Assembly (NCBI GenBank): GCA_025559845.1 | Contig: CP048470.1 | Span: forward strand, 410,001-474,000 | Reading direction: 5' to 3' | DNA length: 64,000 nucleotides | Origin: Agrobacterium tumefaciens | GTDB taxonomy: Bacteria; Pseudomonadota; Alphaproteobacteria; Rhizobiales; Rhizobiaceae | In this document: positions 53,114-61,091 of the stretch, piece by piece | Numbering within the stretch: the stretch's first letter is position 1 | Layout of the letters: each line of letters starts with the position of its first letter | Program-made: the position numbers and the translations under genes | Notes under the pieces: generated by a model | What the model saw: only the letters and a program-made list of their open reading frames with translations | Databases searched by the model: none | Told to the model about the DNA's origin: nothing

Positions 53114-54026
53114 ACTGTCCACCGAATATGCTGGAGGGCGCGGAACGGTTCGCGCCGTCGATGACGTCTCCCTGGAGATAGAGGCCGGTGAAACCGTTGC
53201 GCTGGTGGGAGAATCCGGCTGCGGCAAGTCTTCGCTCGGCAAATCTCTGATGCGCCTTGTTGAACCGTCCTCGGGACAGGTCGTGTTCAATGGCGCCGAC
53301 GTAACGGCGATGTCATCGACGGAACTGCGTGGCATCCGCCGGCGCATACAAATGATCTTTCAGGACCCATTCGCCTCTCTCAACCCTCGCCAGACAGTCC
53401 GCACGATCCTTACTGGCCCACTGAAAGTGCATGGCATCGGCGACAGGAAGCAACAACAGGAAATTGTCGAGGCAATCGTCGCGCAGGTCGGTTTGCCCGA
53501 GGATTCCCTCGACCGCTATCCGCACGAATTTTCCGGCGGTCAGCGTCAGCGCATCGGCATCGCCCGTGCCCTGATCCTAGAACCGGAACTGGTCGTCTGT
53601 GACGAACCGGTTTCCGCGCTCGATCTATCGATCCAGGCCCAAATTCTCAACCTTCTGGTAGAGATGAAGAACCGGCTGTCGCTGTCCTACCTCTTCGTCT
53701 CGCACGACCTGTCCGTGGTCCGTTATTTTTCTGATCGTGTGCTCGTCATGTACCTTGGAAAAATTGTTGAAAGCGCACCGACTGCGGAATTGTGGGCTGC
53801 ACCTCGCCACCCCTACACCCGTGCCTTGCTGGCTGCCGTCCCAGATCCTTCACGTCGCAAACAGGCCGCACCGATTTCTGGTGATCTTCCAAGTCCTCAC
53901 AACCCGCCATCAGGCTGTCGGTTTCACACCCGGTGTCCATTGGCGAGCGACCTCTGTCGCGAGAAGGCACCCGAATACCAGTTCTTCGGCAAGAACCACG
54001 CTGTGGCTTGCCATCACGCACAATAA
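53091..54026 (+). CDS. Peptide-type ABC transporter ATPase, DppF-like
   Basis: 311 residues from the ATG at 53091 (GGGGAGG 6 nt upstream), overlapping the end of the DppD-like gene by 23 bp; the open frame further upstream lies within that gene. Walker A is GESGCGKSSLGK (about 39-50), signature FSGGQRQRIGIARALILEPE, Walker B LVVCDEPVSALD, and the C-terminal CRFHTRCPLASDLC cysteine motif. Fourth transporter gene of the operon; it pairs with DppD to drive import. Confidence 0.92.
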   Translation: MALLSVHKLSTEYAGGRGTVRAVDDVSLEIEAGETVALVGESGCGKSSLGKSLMRLVEPSSGQVVFNGADVTAMSSTELRGIRRRIQMIFQDPFASLNPRQTVRTILTGPLKVHGIGDRKQQQEIVEAIVAQVGLPEDSLDRYPHEFSGGQRQRIGIARALILEPELVVCDEPVSALDLSIQAQILNLLVEMKNRLSLSYLFVSHDLSVVRYFSDRVLVMYLGKIVESAPTAELWAAPRHPYTRALLAAVPDPSRRKQAAPISGDLPSPHNPPSGCRFHTRCPLASDLCREKAPEYQFFGKNHAVACHHAQ

Positions 54027-54045
54027 CCTCAAGGAGTACTTACCA

Positions 54046-55101
54046 ATGGTCGACTATCGTTATCTCGGGCGCAGCGCGCTGAAAGTTTCGCCGCTGAGCT
54101 TAGGCACCATGATGTTTGGTGGCCCGACACCGGACGAGACTGCATTCCGGATCATCGACAAAGCCCGTGAACAAGGCATCAACTTCATCGACACGGCGGA
54201 TGTCTATCACGACGGAAAGTCCGAGGAAGTTGTGGGCCGTGGCATCAAGGCACATCGCGATCATTGGGTGCTGGCGACGAAATTCGTCAACTCGCACACC
54301 AAGGGCCCGAACCTTGGCGGCCATTCGCGTAAATGGGTCATCGAAACAGTCGAAAACTCCCTGCGGCGTCTCAATACCGACTACATCGATATCCTCTATT
54401 TCCACCGCGCCGTATTCGATGCTCCACTGGAAGAGCCGGTTCGTGCCATCGCCGACCTGATCCGCGCCGGCAAGTTGCGTTACTTCGGTGTTTCGAATTT
54501 CCGTGGCTGGCGTATCGCGGAAATATCGCACATCGCAGATCAGCTTGGCATCGATCGCCCTGTCGCCAGCCAGCCGCTTTACAACATCGTCAACCGCACG
54601 GCGGAAGCCGAGCAACTGCCGGCCGCCCATCATTATCGTCTCGGCGTCGTTTCCTACTCGCCACTGGCGCGTGGCGTTCTGACTGGCAAATACCAGCCTG
54701 GTCAGGAGCCTGGCGCCGACACACGTGTTGGCCGTGGCGACAAGCGCGTCCTGGAAACGGAATGGCGTCCAGAATCTGTTGAAATCGCCCAGAAGGTTGC
54801 AGCGCATGCCGCCGCCAAGGGCGTCTCCGCGGCGGACTTCGCGCTTGCATGGGTGCTGAACAACAAGTTCGTCACCGCCGCCATCACGGGCCCCCGCACC
54901 GAGGAACATTGGGACAACTACGTTCGCGCCCTCGACGTCACGATCGATGCCGACGATGAGGCACTGGTCGACAGCCTGGTCACGACTGGTCACCCCTCGA
55001 CACCCGGCTTTAACGATCCAAGTCACCCGGTCGAAGGTCGCGTTCCGCGCAATCTGGCACCCGCGACACGCCCGGCTGTAAAGCCTCGCGCCGTCGCGTG
55101 A
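54046..55101 (+). CDS. Aldo-keto reductase
   Basis: 351 residues from the ATG at 54046 (AAGGAG 9 nt upstream); the frame extending back to 53737 lies in the DppF gene. The (beta/alpha)8 aldo-keto reductase tetrad is visible: Asp and Tyr in NFIDTADVYHDGKSEEVVGR, Lys in WVLATKFVN, His in DILYFHRAVFD. NADPH-binding residues lie in the C-terminal part (VSYSPLARGVLTGKYQPG, AITGPRTEEHWDNY). It most resembles YajO/YghZ-like oxidoreductases. As the fifth gene of the transporter operon it may reduce an aldehyde formed by C-S cleavage. A terminator-like hairpin follows it. Confidence 0.88.
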   Translation: MVDYRYLGRSALKVSPLSLGTMMFGGPTPDETAFRIIDKAREQGINFIDTADVYHDGKSEEVVGRGIKAHRDHWVLATKFVNSHTKGPNLGGHSRKWVIETVENSLRRLNTDYIDILYFHRAVFDAPLEEPVRAIADLIRAGKLRYFGVSNFRGWRIAEISHIADQLGIDRPVASQPLYNIVNRTAEAEQLPAAHHYRLGVVSYSPLARGVLTGKYQPGQEPGADTRVGRGDKRVLETEWRPESVEIAQKVAAHAAAKGVSAADFALAWVLNNKFVTAAITGPRTEEHWDNYVRALDVTIDADDEALVDSLVTTGHPSTPGFNDPSHPVEGRVPRNLAPATRPAVKPRAVA

Positions 55102-55107
55102 CAACAG

Positions 55108-55138
55108 GCCTGCGGCAGGAAACGTGCCGCAGGCTTTT
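55108..55138 (+). terminator. Terminator-like hairpin after the aldo-keto reductase gene
   Basis: Perfect 10-bp stem GCCTGCGGCA/TGCCGCAGGC with a 7-nt loop followed by TTTT, starting 6 bp after the stop codon. The short T-run suggests partial termination before the DszC-like gene. Confidence 0.65.
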
Positions 55139-55160
55139 CCAATTTTCAAGGAATAGCGCG

Positions 55161-56402
55161 ATGTCCAAGACCAATATAGCGACGACCGGCACTGCTTCCC
55201 CCTCCGAGGTGCCGAGCCGCGACGAAATACTGGAGAGGGCGAAGGAAATCGCAGATTACGCGGCCAAGAATGCTGCGTTGCGTGAACGGGAGCGGATTCT
55301 GCCGTTCGATGTTTTCAAGCTGATCAAGGACGCCAAACTCGGAACCCTGCGTATTCCGGAAGCCAAAGGCGGACCTGGCGGATCAATCTCCGACTACATT
55401 GAAGTACTGATGATCCTCGGGGAGGCGGACAGCAATATCCCCCATGCGCTGCGCAGCCATTTCAACTTTACTGAACATCTCGCCCTCACGCCCGTCGAAC
55501 TTGAAGATCGCCGGCACCTCGAAAACGTTCTGGCAGGCAAGCTTTTCGCAGGCGCCAGCACGGAACAGGGCACCAAACGACCGGGGGAAATCACCACACA
55601 ACTGAGTACCGATGGCGATCGCTACAGGCTGAATGGCAGGAAGTGGTACGCGACCGGCACAGCGTTTGCAGACTTCGGCACTTTTAGTGCTGTCGACGAA
55701 CAGGGCAATCCGATTGGTGTCTTGATACCCCTCGACCGCGAGGGCATCACAATCCTGGACGACTGGGACAGCATGGGCCAGAGGATGACTGCAAGTGGTG
55801 GCGTTCGCCTCGATAATGTGGAGGTACTCCCGCACGAACTTACGACACGGCGGCTTTCCAGCCAGGTCGGGCGTCACTCATCTGCCCTGCGTCAGCTTCA
55901 TCTGGCCGCATCGGCAACCGGTGCTGTTCAAGGCGCGGTCAATGATGGCATTGATTACGTTCTCAACCAGGCTCGCACTACCCTTCACAGCTCAGCCGAG
56001 ATTGCCAGCCAGGACCCGTTCGTTCAAAAAACTGTCGGTGAACTGAGTGCTGGCGCTTTTGCCGTCAAAACACTCATTCGGGAAGCTGCACGAACACTCG
56101 ACAAGACAGCTGCCGCGTTTGCCGCAGGCGACGAAGAGGCATTCGAAGCCGCATTGCTGGAAGGCTCACTTGCAACGGCGCGCACGCAGATCATTGCCTC
56201 CCAGATTTCCCTGAACGTAGCGACAAGCCTCTTTGAACTTGGCGGCGGCTCGGCAACCTCGGCGGAACGGAACTTCGACCGGCACTGGCGTAATATCCGC
56301 ACCGTCTACAATCACAATCCGCTGCTGCACAAGGCGCGCGTGGTTGGAGATTACTTTCTGAACGGCACCACAACGCATCTTAGGGAAGGCCGGGTTTTCT
56401 GA
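55161..56402 (+). CDS. Acyl-CoA dehydrogenase-fold flavin monooxygenase, DszC/SfnB-like
   Basis: 413 residues from the ATG at 55161 (AAGGA 8 nt upstream), close to DszC (417). It has the three-domain acyl-CoA dehydrogenase layout: LGTLRIPEAKGGPGGSISDY and ALRSHFNFTEHL in the helical part, GASTEQGTKRPGEITTQLST and RYRLNGRKWYATGTAFADFG in the beta domain, and the C-terminal VATSLFELGGGSATSAERNF and FDRHWRNIRTVYNHNPLLHK. The last segment matches the DszC-type active-site end and differs from CoA-dependent enzymes. Likely oxidises an organosulfur substrate with FMNH2. The LysR gene follows 21 bp later. Confidence 0.85.
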   Translation: MSKTNIATTGTASPSEVPSRDEILERAKEIADYAAKNAALRERERILPFDVFKLIKDAKLGTLRIPEAKGGPGGSISDYIEVLMILGEADSNIPHALRSHFNFTEHLALTPVELEDRRHLENVLAGKLFAGASTEQGTKRPGEITTQLSTDGDRYRLNGRKWYATGTAFADFGTFSAVDEQGNPIGVLIPLDREGITILDDWDSMGQRMTASGGVRLDNVEVLPHELTTRRLSSQVGRHSSALRQLHLAASATGAVQGAVNDGIDYVLNQARTTLHSSAEIASQDPFVQKTVGELSAGAFAVKTLIREAARTLDKTAAAFAAGDEEAFEAALLEGSLATARTQIIASQISLNVATSLFELGGGSATSAERNFDRHWRNIRTVYNHNPLLHKARVVGDYFLNGTTTHLREGRVF

Positions 56403-56423
56403 CGCCGGCGAAGAGTAAAGCCC

Positions 56424-57398
56424 ATGCCAACAGAACTCGCCTCCTCCTCCAACACAGTCGCAGCTCTGCGGCTGCCAACCCTTTCTCGATTGCCGCCGCT
56501 GACAGCTTTGCGAGCCTTTGTCGTCGCCGCCAGACATGCGAGCTTCGCGCGCGCCGCCGATGAGCTGCATGTATCGACGACCGCAATTGGACAACAGGTC
56601 CGCATCCTCGAAGGCCACCTCGGCCAGCCCCTGTTCAACCGCCAGCGTGGAGAACTCAGGCTGACAGATGCAGGGGCCGCTCTTTATCCTGGCCTCGCAA
56701 ACGCTTTCGACACAATGATCGACAGCATTTCCGATCTATTGCGTTCGGGCTCCAGACCAAGGCTTCGTATGCTGGTCTGTCCGTCCTTGGCAGCACGCTG
56801 GCTTGCACCTCGGCTTGGCAACATCAGCCAAGCTCTGGGCGATGTTGAGCTCTCGGTCGAAACAACCGTGAACGGGCCGCTTGGCCTGCAGCAACTTGAT
56901 GATGTCGACTGTGCCATCGTCGCAAGCGATGAACGTATCCCGGGCTTCACCTATGAGCCGCTTTTCGATGATGCGGTCATTGCGATCTGTGCTGCGGATT
57001 TCGCTTCGCGCCACCAGCTAGCCGGTGAGCCCGAAAGACTAAAGCGCAATTCTATTCCGATACTGCACGGCGCCGACCCCGATCCTGTATTTGAATGGCC
57101 ACATTGGTTGCGCGCCAACGGCATCCATTCCCGCATACCCACGACGGGCCCACGCTTTACCCATCCGCAGGTTCTCATTGAAGCAGCCGCTGCTGGCCAT
57201 GGCATCGCGCTTGTACGACATTCTCTTGTGGCCGGAGACCTGACGACGGGCCGTCTGGTTTCTCCATTCGGCACGCCACAGCCTACGGTCAATCGTTATC
57301 ATCTCATCGCAAGCCATGAGAGGCGGCGGCAGCCAGAAATAACCTCACTCATCGCAATGCTGCGCGAGGATGTCCCCTCTTTTGCCACCGCCGCCTGA
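56424..57398 (+). CDS. LysR-family transcriptional regulator
   Basis: 324 residues. A leader of about 18 residues is followed by a GcvA-like N-terminus LSRLPPLTALRAFVVAARHA and the helix-turn-helix SFARAADELHVSTTAIGQQV. The effector domain spans about 110-320 and includes the GcvA-type HGADPDPVFEWPHWLRANG segment. It is the last gene of the plus-strand transporter operon and converges on the DszA-like gene with 15 bp between. The palindrome at 49999-50021 is a candidate target. The effector may be an organosulfur compound or a sulfur-status signal (inference). Confidence 0.9.
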   Translation: MPTELASSSNTVAALRLPTLSRLPPLTALRAFVVAARHASFARAADELHVSTTAIGQQVRILEGHLGQPLFNRQRGELRLTDAGAALYPGLANAFDTMIDSISDLLRSGSRPRLRMLVCPSLAARWLAPRLGNISQALGDVELSVETTVNGPLGLQQLDDVDCAIVASDERIPGFTYEPLFDDAVIAICAADFASRHQLAGEPERLKRNSIPILHGADPDPVFEWPHWLRANGIHSRIPTTGPRFTHPQVLIEAAAAGHGIALVRHSLVAGDLTTGRLVSPFGTPQPTVNRYHLIASHERRRQPEITSLIAMLREDVPSFATAA

Positions 57399-57413
57399 CG
57401 CGCCCGTCCCACT

Positions 57414-58766
57414 TCAGGCGCGAATTCTGCTTGTTTCATTGATGGTGTGGATGTTCTGCGGCCGTGGCAGACCATAATGGTCGCGAAGCGTGTCACCGGA
57501 ATAGTCGGCGCGAAACAGTCCACGCTTTCTCAGAAGTGGCACAACCTCATCAATGAATATATCAAATCCGCCCGTGAGCCACGGCGGCATGATATTGAAG
57601 CCATCGGCAGCTCCTTCCCGGAACCAGGTCTCGATCCAGTCGGCGACCTGTTCTGGGGTTCCTGCGATGACCTTGTGGCCGCGACCGCCAGCAAGCCGGT
57701 GGAGCAGTTGCCGAATGGTCGGGTTTTCACGATCGATCACATCAAGCACCAGTTGATGCCGGCTACTGTCTGCACGGGCTCTCGTCGCCTCCACAGCCTC
57801 GCTTGGAAGCGGCTTGTCGAGATCGGCATCACCAAGATCGATACCTGTGATCCTGGTCAGTTGTGTCAGCGAAAAAGCGGGCTGGATGAGATCGTTGAAC
57901 TCGGCTTCCAGCTTTTTCGCATCTGTCTCCGTACCGGCGATAAAAGGACTGATCCCCGGCAGGACCTTCACATGGGCCGGATTGCGACCAGCACTTGCGA
58001 CCCTCTTCTTGATGTCCGAATAGAATGCCTTTGCGCTTTCTATCGTCTGATGTGCGGTGAAGATCGCTTCGGCATATTGGGCGGCAAACCCGCGCCCGTC
58101 GTCGGAGGAGCCAGCCTGAACATAGACAGGCCGACCCTGCGGCGAACGCGACACATTCAGTGCACCCTGGACACGGTAAAACTCGCCTTCGTGATTGGCG
58201 GGATGAATACGATCGGTATCGGCGAAAAGCCCGCTTTCTTTGTCGGCAACAATAGCGTCGTCTTCCCAACTGTCCCAAAGCTTGGTTACGACATCAACGA
58301 ACTCGCTCGCCTGTCGATATCGATCCGCATGTGACGGGTGTTTTTCAAGATTGAAGTTTGCGGCGGCAGCATCCACTGACGTGGTCACGATGTTCCAGCC
58401 GACGCGGCCACCACTGATGTGATCGACGGATGCAAACAGACGCGCGAGGTTGTAGGGCTCATAATAGGTCGTGGACGCGGTTGCGATGAAACCGATCTTT
58501 TCCGTGACAGCCGCAAGGGCCGCCAGCATAGTGATTGGCTCCAGCCGGTGTTTTGCGGAGTATCTGATATTCCCGTCGAGAACTGGCGCATCAGCGAAGA
58601 ATATCGCATCGAGCTTTGCCGCTTCAGCGCGCCTTGCGATATCCTGATAAAGCCGGATATCGGTGACGCGATGCGGCTCGGACTGCGGATGGCGCCATGC
58701 AGCCTCATGATGCCCGCCGGGATAAACAAATGCGTTGAGTACGAGTTTTTCGGACGATCTTGCCAT
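57414..58766 (-). CDS. FMNH2-dependent monooxygenase, NtaA/SnaA/DszA family
   Basis: 450 residues from the ATG at 58766 (GAGGA 5 nt upstream); DszA has about 453. Family features are LVLNAFVYPGGHHEAAWRHP at the N-terminus, AKLDAIFFADAPVL, LEPITMLAALAAVTEKIGFI, the TASTTYYEPYNLARLFASVD segment, HISGGRVGWNIVTTSVDAAA, and the C-terminal DGFNIMPPWLTGGFDIFIDE. Such luciferase-like enzymes use FMNH2 to open aromatic sulfones (DszA), nitrilotriacetate or EDTA. With DszB- and DszC-like genes nearby, a sulfone substrate is plausible. It follows a Tat-type binding-protein gene and an intervening terminator. Confidence 0.87.
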   Translation of the reverse strand: MARSSEKLVLNAFVYPGGHHEAAWRHPQSEPHRVTDIRLYQDIARRAEAAKLDAIFFADAPVLDGNIRYSAKHRLEPITMLAALAAVTEKIGFIATASTTYYEPYNLARLFASVDHISGGRVGWNIVTTSVDAAAANFNLEKHPSHADRYRQASEFVDVVTKLWDSWEDDAIVADKESGLFADTDRIHPANHEGEFYRVQGALNVSRSPQGRPVYVQAGSSDDGRGFAAQYAEAIFTAHQTIESAKAFYSDIKKRVASAGRNPAHVKVLPGISPFIAGTETDAKKLEAEFNDLIQPAFSLTQLTRITGIDLGDADLDKPLPSEAVEATRARADSSRHQLVLDVIDRENPTIRQLLHRLAGGRGHKVIAGTPEQVADWIETWFREGAADGFNIMPPWLTGGFDIFIDEVVPLLRKRGLFRADYSGDTLRDHYGLPRPQNIHTINETSRIRA

Positions 58767-58793
58767 GAGATCCTCATCCTTTTGCCGTTTGCG

Positions 58794-58828
58794 AAAAAAT
58801 GTGGCGCGTCCGGACAATCCGACGCGCC
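58794..58828 (-). terminator. Rho-independent terminator between binding protein and DszA-like gene
   Basis: On the minus strand GGCGCGTC and GACGCGCC form an 8-bp stem (58803-58810 and 58821-58828), extended by GGA/TCC pairing, followed by ACA and six T. It lies 8 bp after the binding-protein stop codon. Confidence 0.7.
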
Positions 58829-58835
58829 GCAGTCA

Positions 58836-60431
58836 TCAGGCTTCTTTTGCGAGCCAGGCTTTGGCGAGATTGCCGCTTAAGCCCTCAGCACCAACGGCGT
58901 AGTCCTTGACCTTGACGTTTCCGACCACGGGCTGAACAGGAGATACGAGGTTGATGACCGGGAGATCCTTTGCAACGATGGCCTGGAATTCCTTGAAAAA
59001 CGCCGCGCGCTTCTCGATATCAGGCTCCACAGATGCAGCTTCCAACAAGCGGTCTACCTCCGGGTTCTCGTAGTGGCTGGCATTGGAGAACGGCAGACCG
59101 ATCTTGAAGTTCTTGCTCCAGTAAACACGCTGCACGCCGGCAGTCGGATCGAAGGTGTTCGAAAGCGACTCTACCGACAAGTCCCACGCCCGATCGGTAT
59201 AGACCACCTTCACATAGGTTCCGAAATCGAACTTCTGGATTTCGGCTTCGATGCCGATCTTGGCGAGAGCCTGGGCTATGAAATCCGAATAGGTCTGAGG
59301 GTTGAATGGGTTCGTCGTCACACGCAACTTGAAACGCTTGCCGTTTTCCTTGCGTGGGAAACCCGCTTCCTCCAGGAGTTTCTCGGAAAGCGCGGTGTCG
59401 AACTTCGCAAAGCCGATATCGGGATTGTGAAATTTCGGCAAACCGGGACTGATCGGCGTTGGAGACGGAACAGCATATCCGTAAAGCACTACATCGATGA
59501 GCGCGGGAACATCGATCGCATGTGCGATTGCCTGCCGCACCTTGAGATTTTTCAATATCTCGTTTTCGAGATTGATGACGAGCTGGTTCTGTTGGCCCGC
59601 GTAAGCATAAATGCGGTCATCGACCTTTAGGTTTGGAACTGATTTCAGTCGCTCGAGGTCAGCAAGCGCTACAGGGTTTGGGCCAACATCGCCCTCTCCT
59701 GTCTCGAGCGCTGCGGCACGCGAACCTGCATCGTTGATCAGACGGATGATAACTCGTTCCAGATAGGGACGTGGCGCATCCCAGTAGTCTGCATTCCGTT
59801 CTAGCAGGATATGGCTGCCTGGCACCCACTCCTTCAACACGAACGGTCCACTGCCTATGATTTGGTCCGGCTTCGGATTATCTGTCGGCTTGAACGTTTC
59901 GAAGATGTGCTTCGGCACAATCGGCGATTCCGATGATGCGAGCGCTGTGATGAGCCCCGGTGCAGGCTTCGCAAGCTTGACACGCGCAACCAGCGGGTCT
60001 GATGAATCGACACTTTCTACCTGTGAAAAGGTTGCGCGGCCGCGGGGATGTGCTTCCTTTAGGCGCAGGATAGAGAACGCGACGTCTGCAGAGGTTAGCG
60101 GTTTTCCGTCATGGAATTTTGCCCCAGGCTGCAAATGAAAGACGTACTCCAGTCCGTCTGCAGAAACCGACCACTCCTTCGCAAGACTTGGCTTTGGAGA
60201 AAGGTCGTAGTCGTAGGTCAGAAGCCCATCGTAAATCTTCGAGCCAATAAATTGCGGACCGCCCGCACTGGTGTTGATCGCGACAAGCTGCGTCGGCTCG
60301 GGGAAATAAACAATCTTCAGCGTCCCGCCGGAAACTGGCTCTTCCGCTGCTGCAAAAGCACCGCCGGGAAGTGAGACGATAGCGCCGGCAGCAAGCGCAA
60401 TCTTATGAAACTGCCGTCTGGAAAGGTTCAT
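58836..60431 (-). CDS. Peptide-type ABC transporter substrate-binding protein with Tat-like signal (organosulfur cluster, 2)
   Basis: 531 residues from the ATG at 60431 (GGAGAC upstream); eleven extra upstream residues are not supported. The N-terminus MNLSRRQFHKIALAAGAIVS has the SRRQFHK twin-arginine motif and a hydrophobic stretch. The SBP_bac_5 blocks are FIGSKIYDGLLTYDYDLSPK, GLEYVFHLQPGAKFHDGKPL and GSGPFVLKEW. It closely resembles the binding proteins at 48247 and 61092 and has no permease of its own beside it, so it probably uses the permeases at 50086-52118. The DszA-like gene lies downstream. Confidence 0.87.
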   Translation of the reverse strand: MNLSRRQFHKIALAAGAIVSLPGGAFAAAEEPVSGGTLKIVYFPEPTQLVAINTSAGGPQFIGSKIYDGLLTYDYDLSPKPSLAKEWSVSADGLEYVFHLQPGAKFHDGKPLTSADVAFSILRLKEAHPRGRATFSQVESVDSSDPLVARVKLAKPAPGLITALASSESPIVPKHIFETFKPTDNPKPDQIIGSGPFVLKEWVPGSHILLERNADYWDAPRPYLERVIIRLINDAGSRAAALETGEGDVGPNPVALADLERLKSVPNLKVDDRIYAYAGQQNQLVINLENEILKNLKVRQAIAHAIDVPALIDVVLYGYAVPSPTPISPGLPKFHNPDIGFAKFDTALSEKLLEEAGFPRKENGKRFKLRVTTNPFNPQTYSDFIAQALAKIGIEAEIQKFDFGTYVKVVYTDRAWDLSVESLSNTFDPTAGVQRVYWSKNFKIGLPFSNASHYENPEVDRLLEAASVEPDIEKRAAFFKEFQAIVAKDLPVINLVSPVQPVVGNVKVKDYAVGAEGLSGNLAKAWLAKEA

Positions 60432-60460
60432 CTTTGTCTCCGAAAAAATGGGGCCGACCT

Positions 60461-60799
60461 TCAATGGAGGCGCGGAAATCCGTGGCGATCAGCCAGCAAA
60501 TCGAGAATGCGTTTGGTGTCCCGCACGAAGCGTCTGTCTCCATACGCGGCGGCATCATCCGGGGGATTTTCGCCCAAGATCAGGAGTGGCAACGATTGAT
60601 TGTCCTCCCCGACCTCGGCAATGACAGCAGCGCGCGGCCTTTGAAAATCAACACGCTGGATATCCAGCGAGGCAGCAATTTCAGGGAACGAAGCGAGCAA
60701 TCCTTCAACCTGGTTGCAGTGCGGGCAGACAAACCGGTCACCTGGTTGTTTGGGATCTTCGAAACCGGGAGAAATCAGAAAAAGTGTATCTTTGGCCAT
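60461..60799 (-). CDS. DUF3088 family thioredoxin-like protein with CPHC motif
   Basis: 112 residues from the ATG at 60799 (GGGTGG upstream); a longer frame to 60904 is unsupported. It begins MAKDTLFLISPGFEDPKQPG and contains DRFVCPHCNQVEGLL (residues 22-36), a CxxC motif in a thioredoxin-like position, then LPLLILGENPPDDAAAYGDR and a C-terminal helix. This matches the DUF3088 family, whose function is unknown. It lies 29 bp upstream of a binding-protein gene on the same strand. A redox or thiol-handling role in sulfur-compound metabolism is possible but unproven. Confidence 0.75.
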   Translation of the reverse strand: MAKDTLFLISPGFEDPKQPGDRFVCPHCNQVEGLLASFPEIAASLDIQRVDFQRPRAAVIAEVGEDNQSLPLLILGENPPDDAAAYGDRRFVRDTKRILDLLADRHGFPRLH

Positions 60800-61042
60800 G
60801 CCACCCATCATTGCTAACTGCGATGGAGTGAGAGTGCCGGGAGGTGAGGAGAGCGTCCAGAAACGTATTCTTGCCTCGAAAAGAAGAATAAATTTGCGAA
60901 CCAATCAGCCGGAAACGGCTTTCTTCAGAAGAATTTTCCGATGCGAATTTATTTCGGTACCGCTCTCCATCAAGCAATGCGATTGCCAGAAATTCCAAAG
61001 GGACGCGAATGCCGAAAACCGCCGGCAACCGGACTGAGACAT

Positions 61043-61069
61043 AAAAAAACCCGGCGAAAACGCCGGGTT
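61043..61069 (-). terminator. Rho-independent terminator after the third Tat binding-protein gene
   Basis: On the minus strand AACCCGGCG and CGCCGGGTT form a 9-bp stem around TTTT, followed by five more T. It lies 23 bp after the stop codon at 61092. The remaining space, 60800-61042, shows no further gene and probably holds the promoter of the DUF3088/binding-protein unit. Confidence 0.85.
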
Positions 61070-61091
61070 GGTGGAAAAGAGGCCGAAGACC

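Noticed and set aside
54100..55149. 349-codon frame on the minus strand opposite the aldo-keto reductase
   Set aside because: Antisense to a gene with the full catalytic tetrad.
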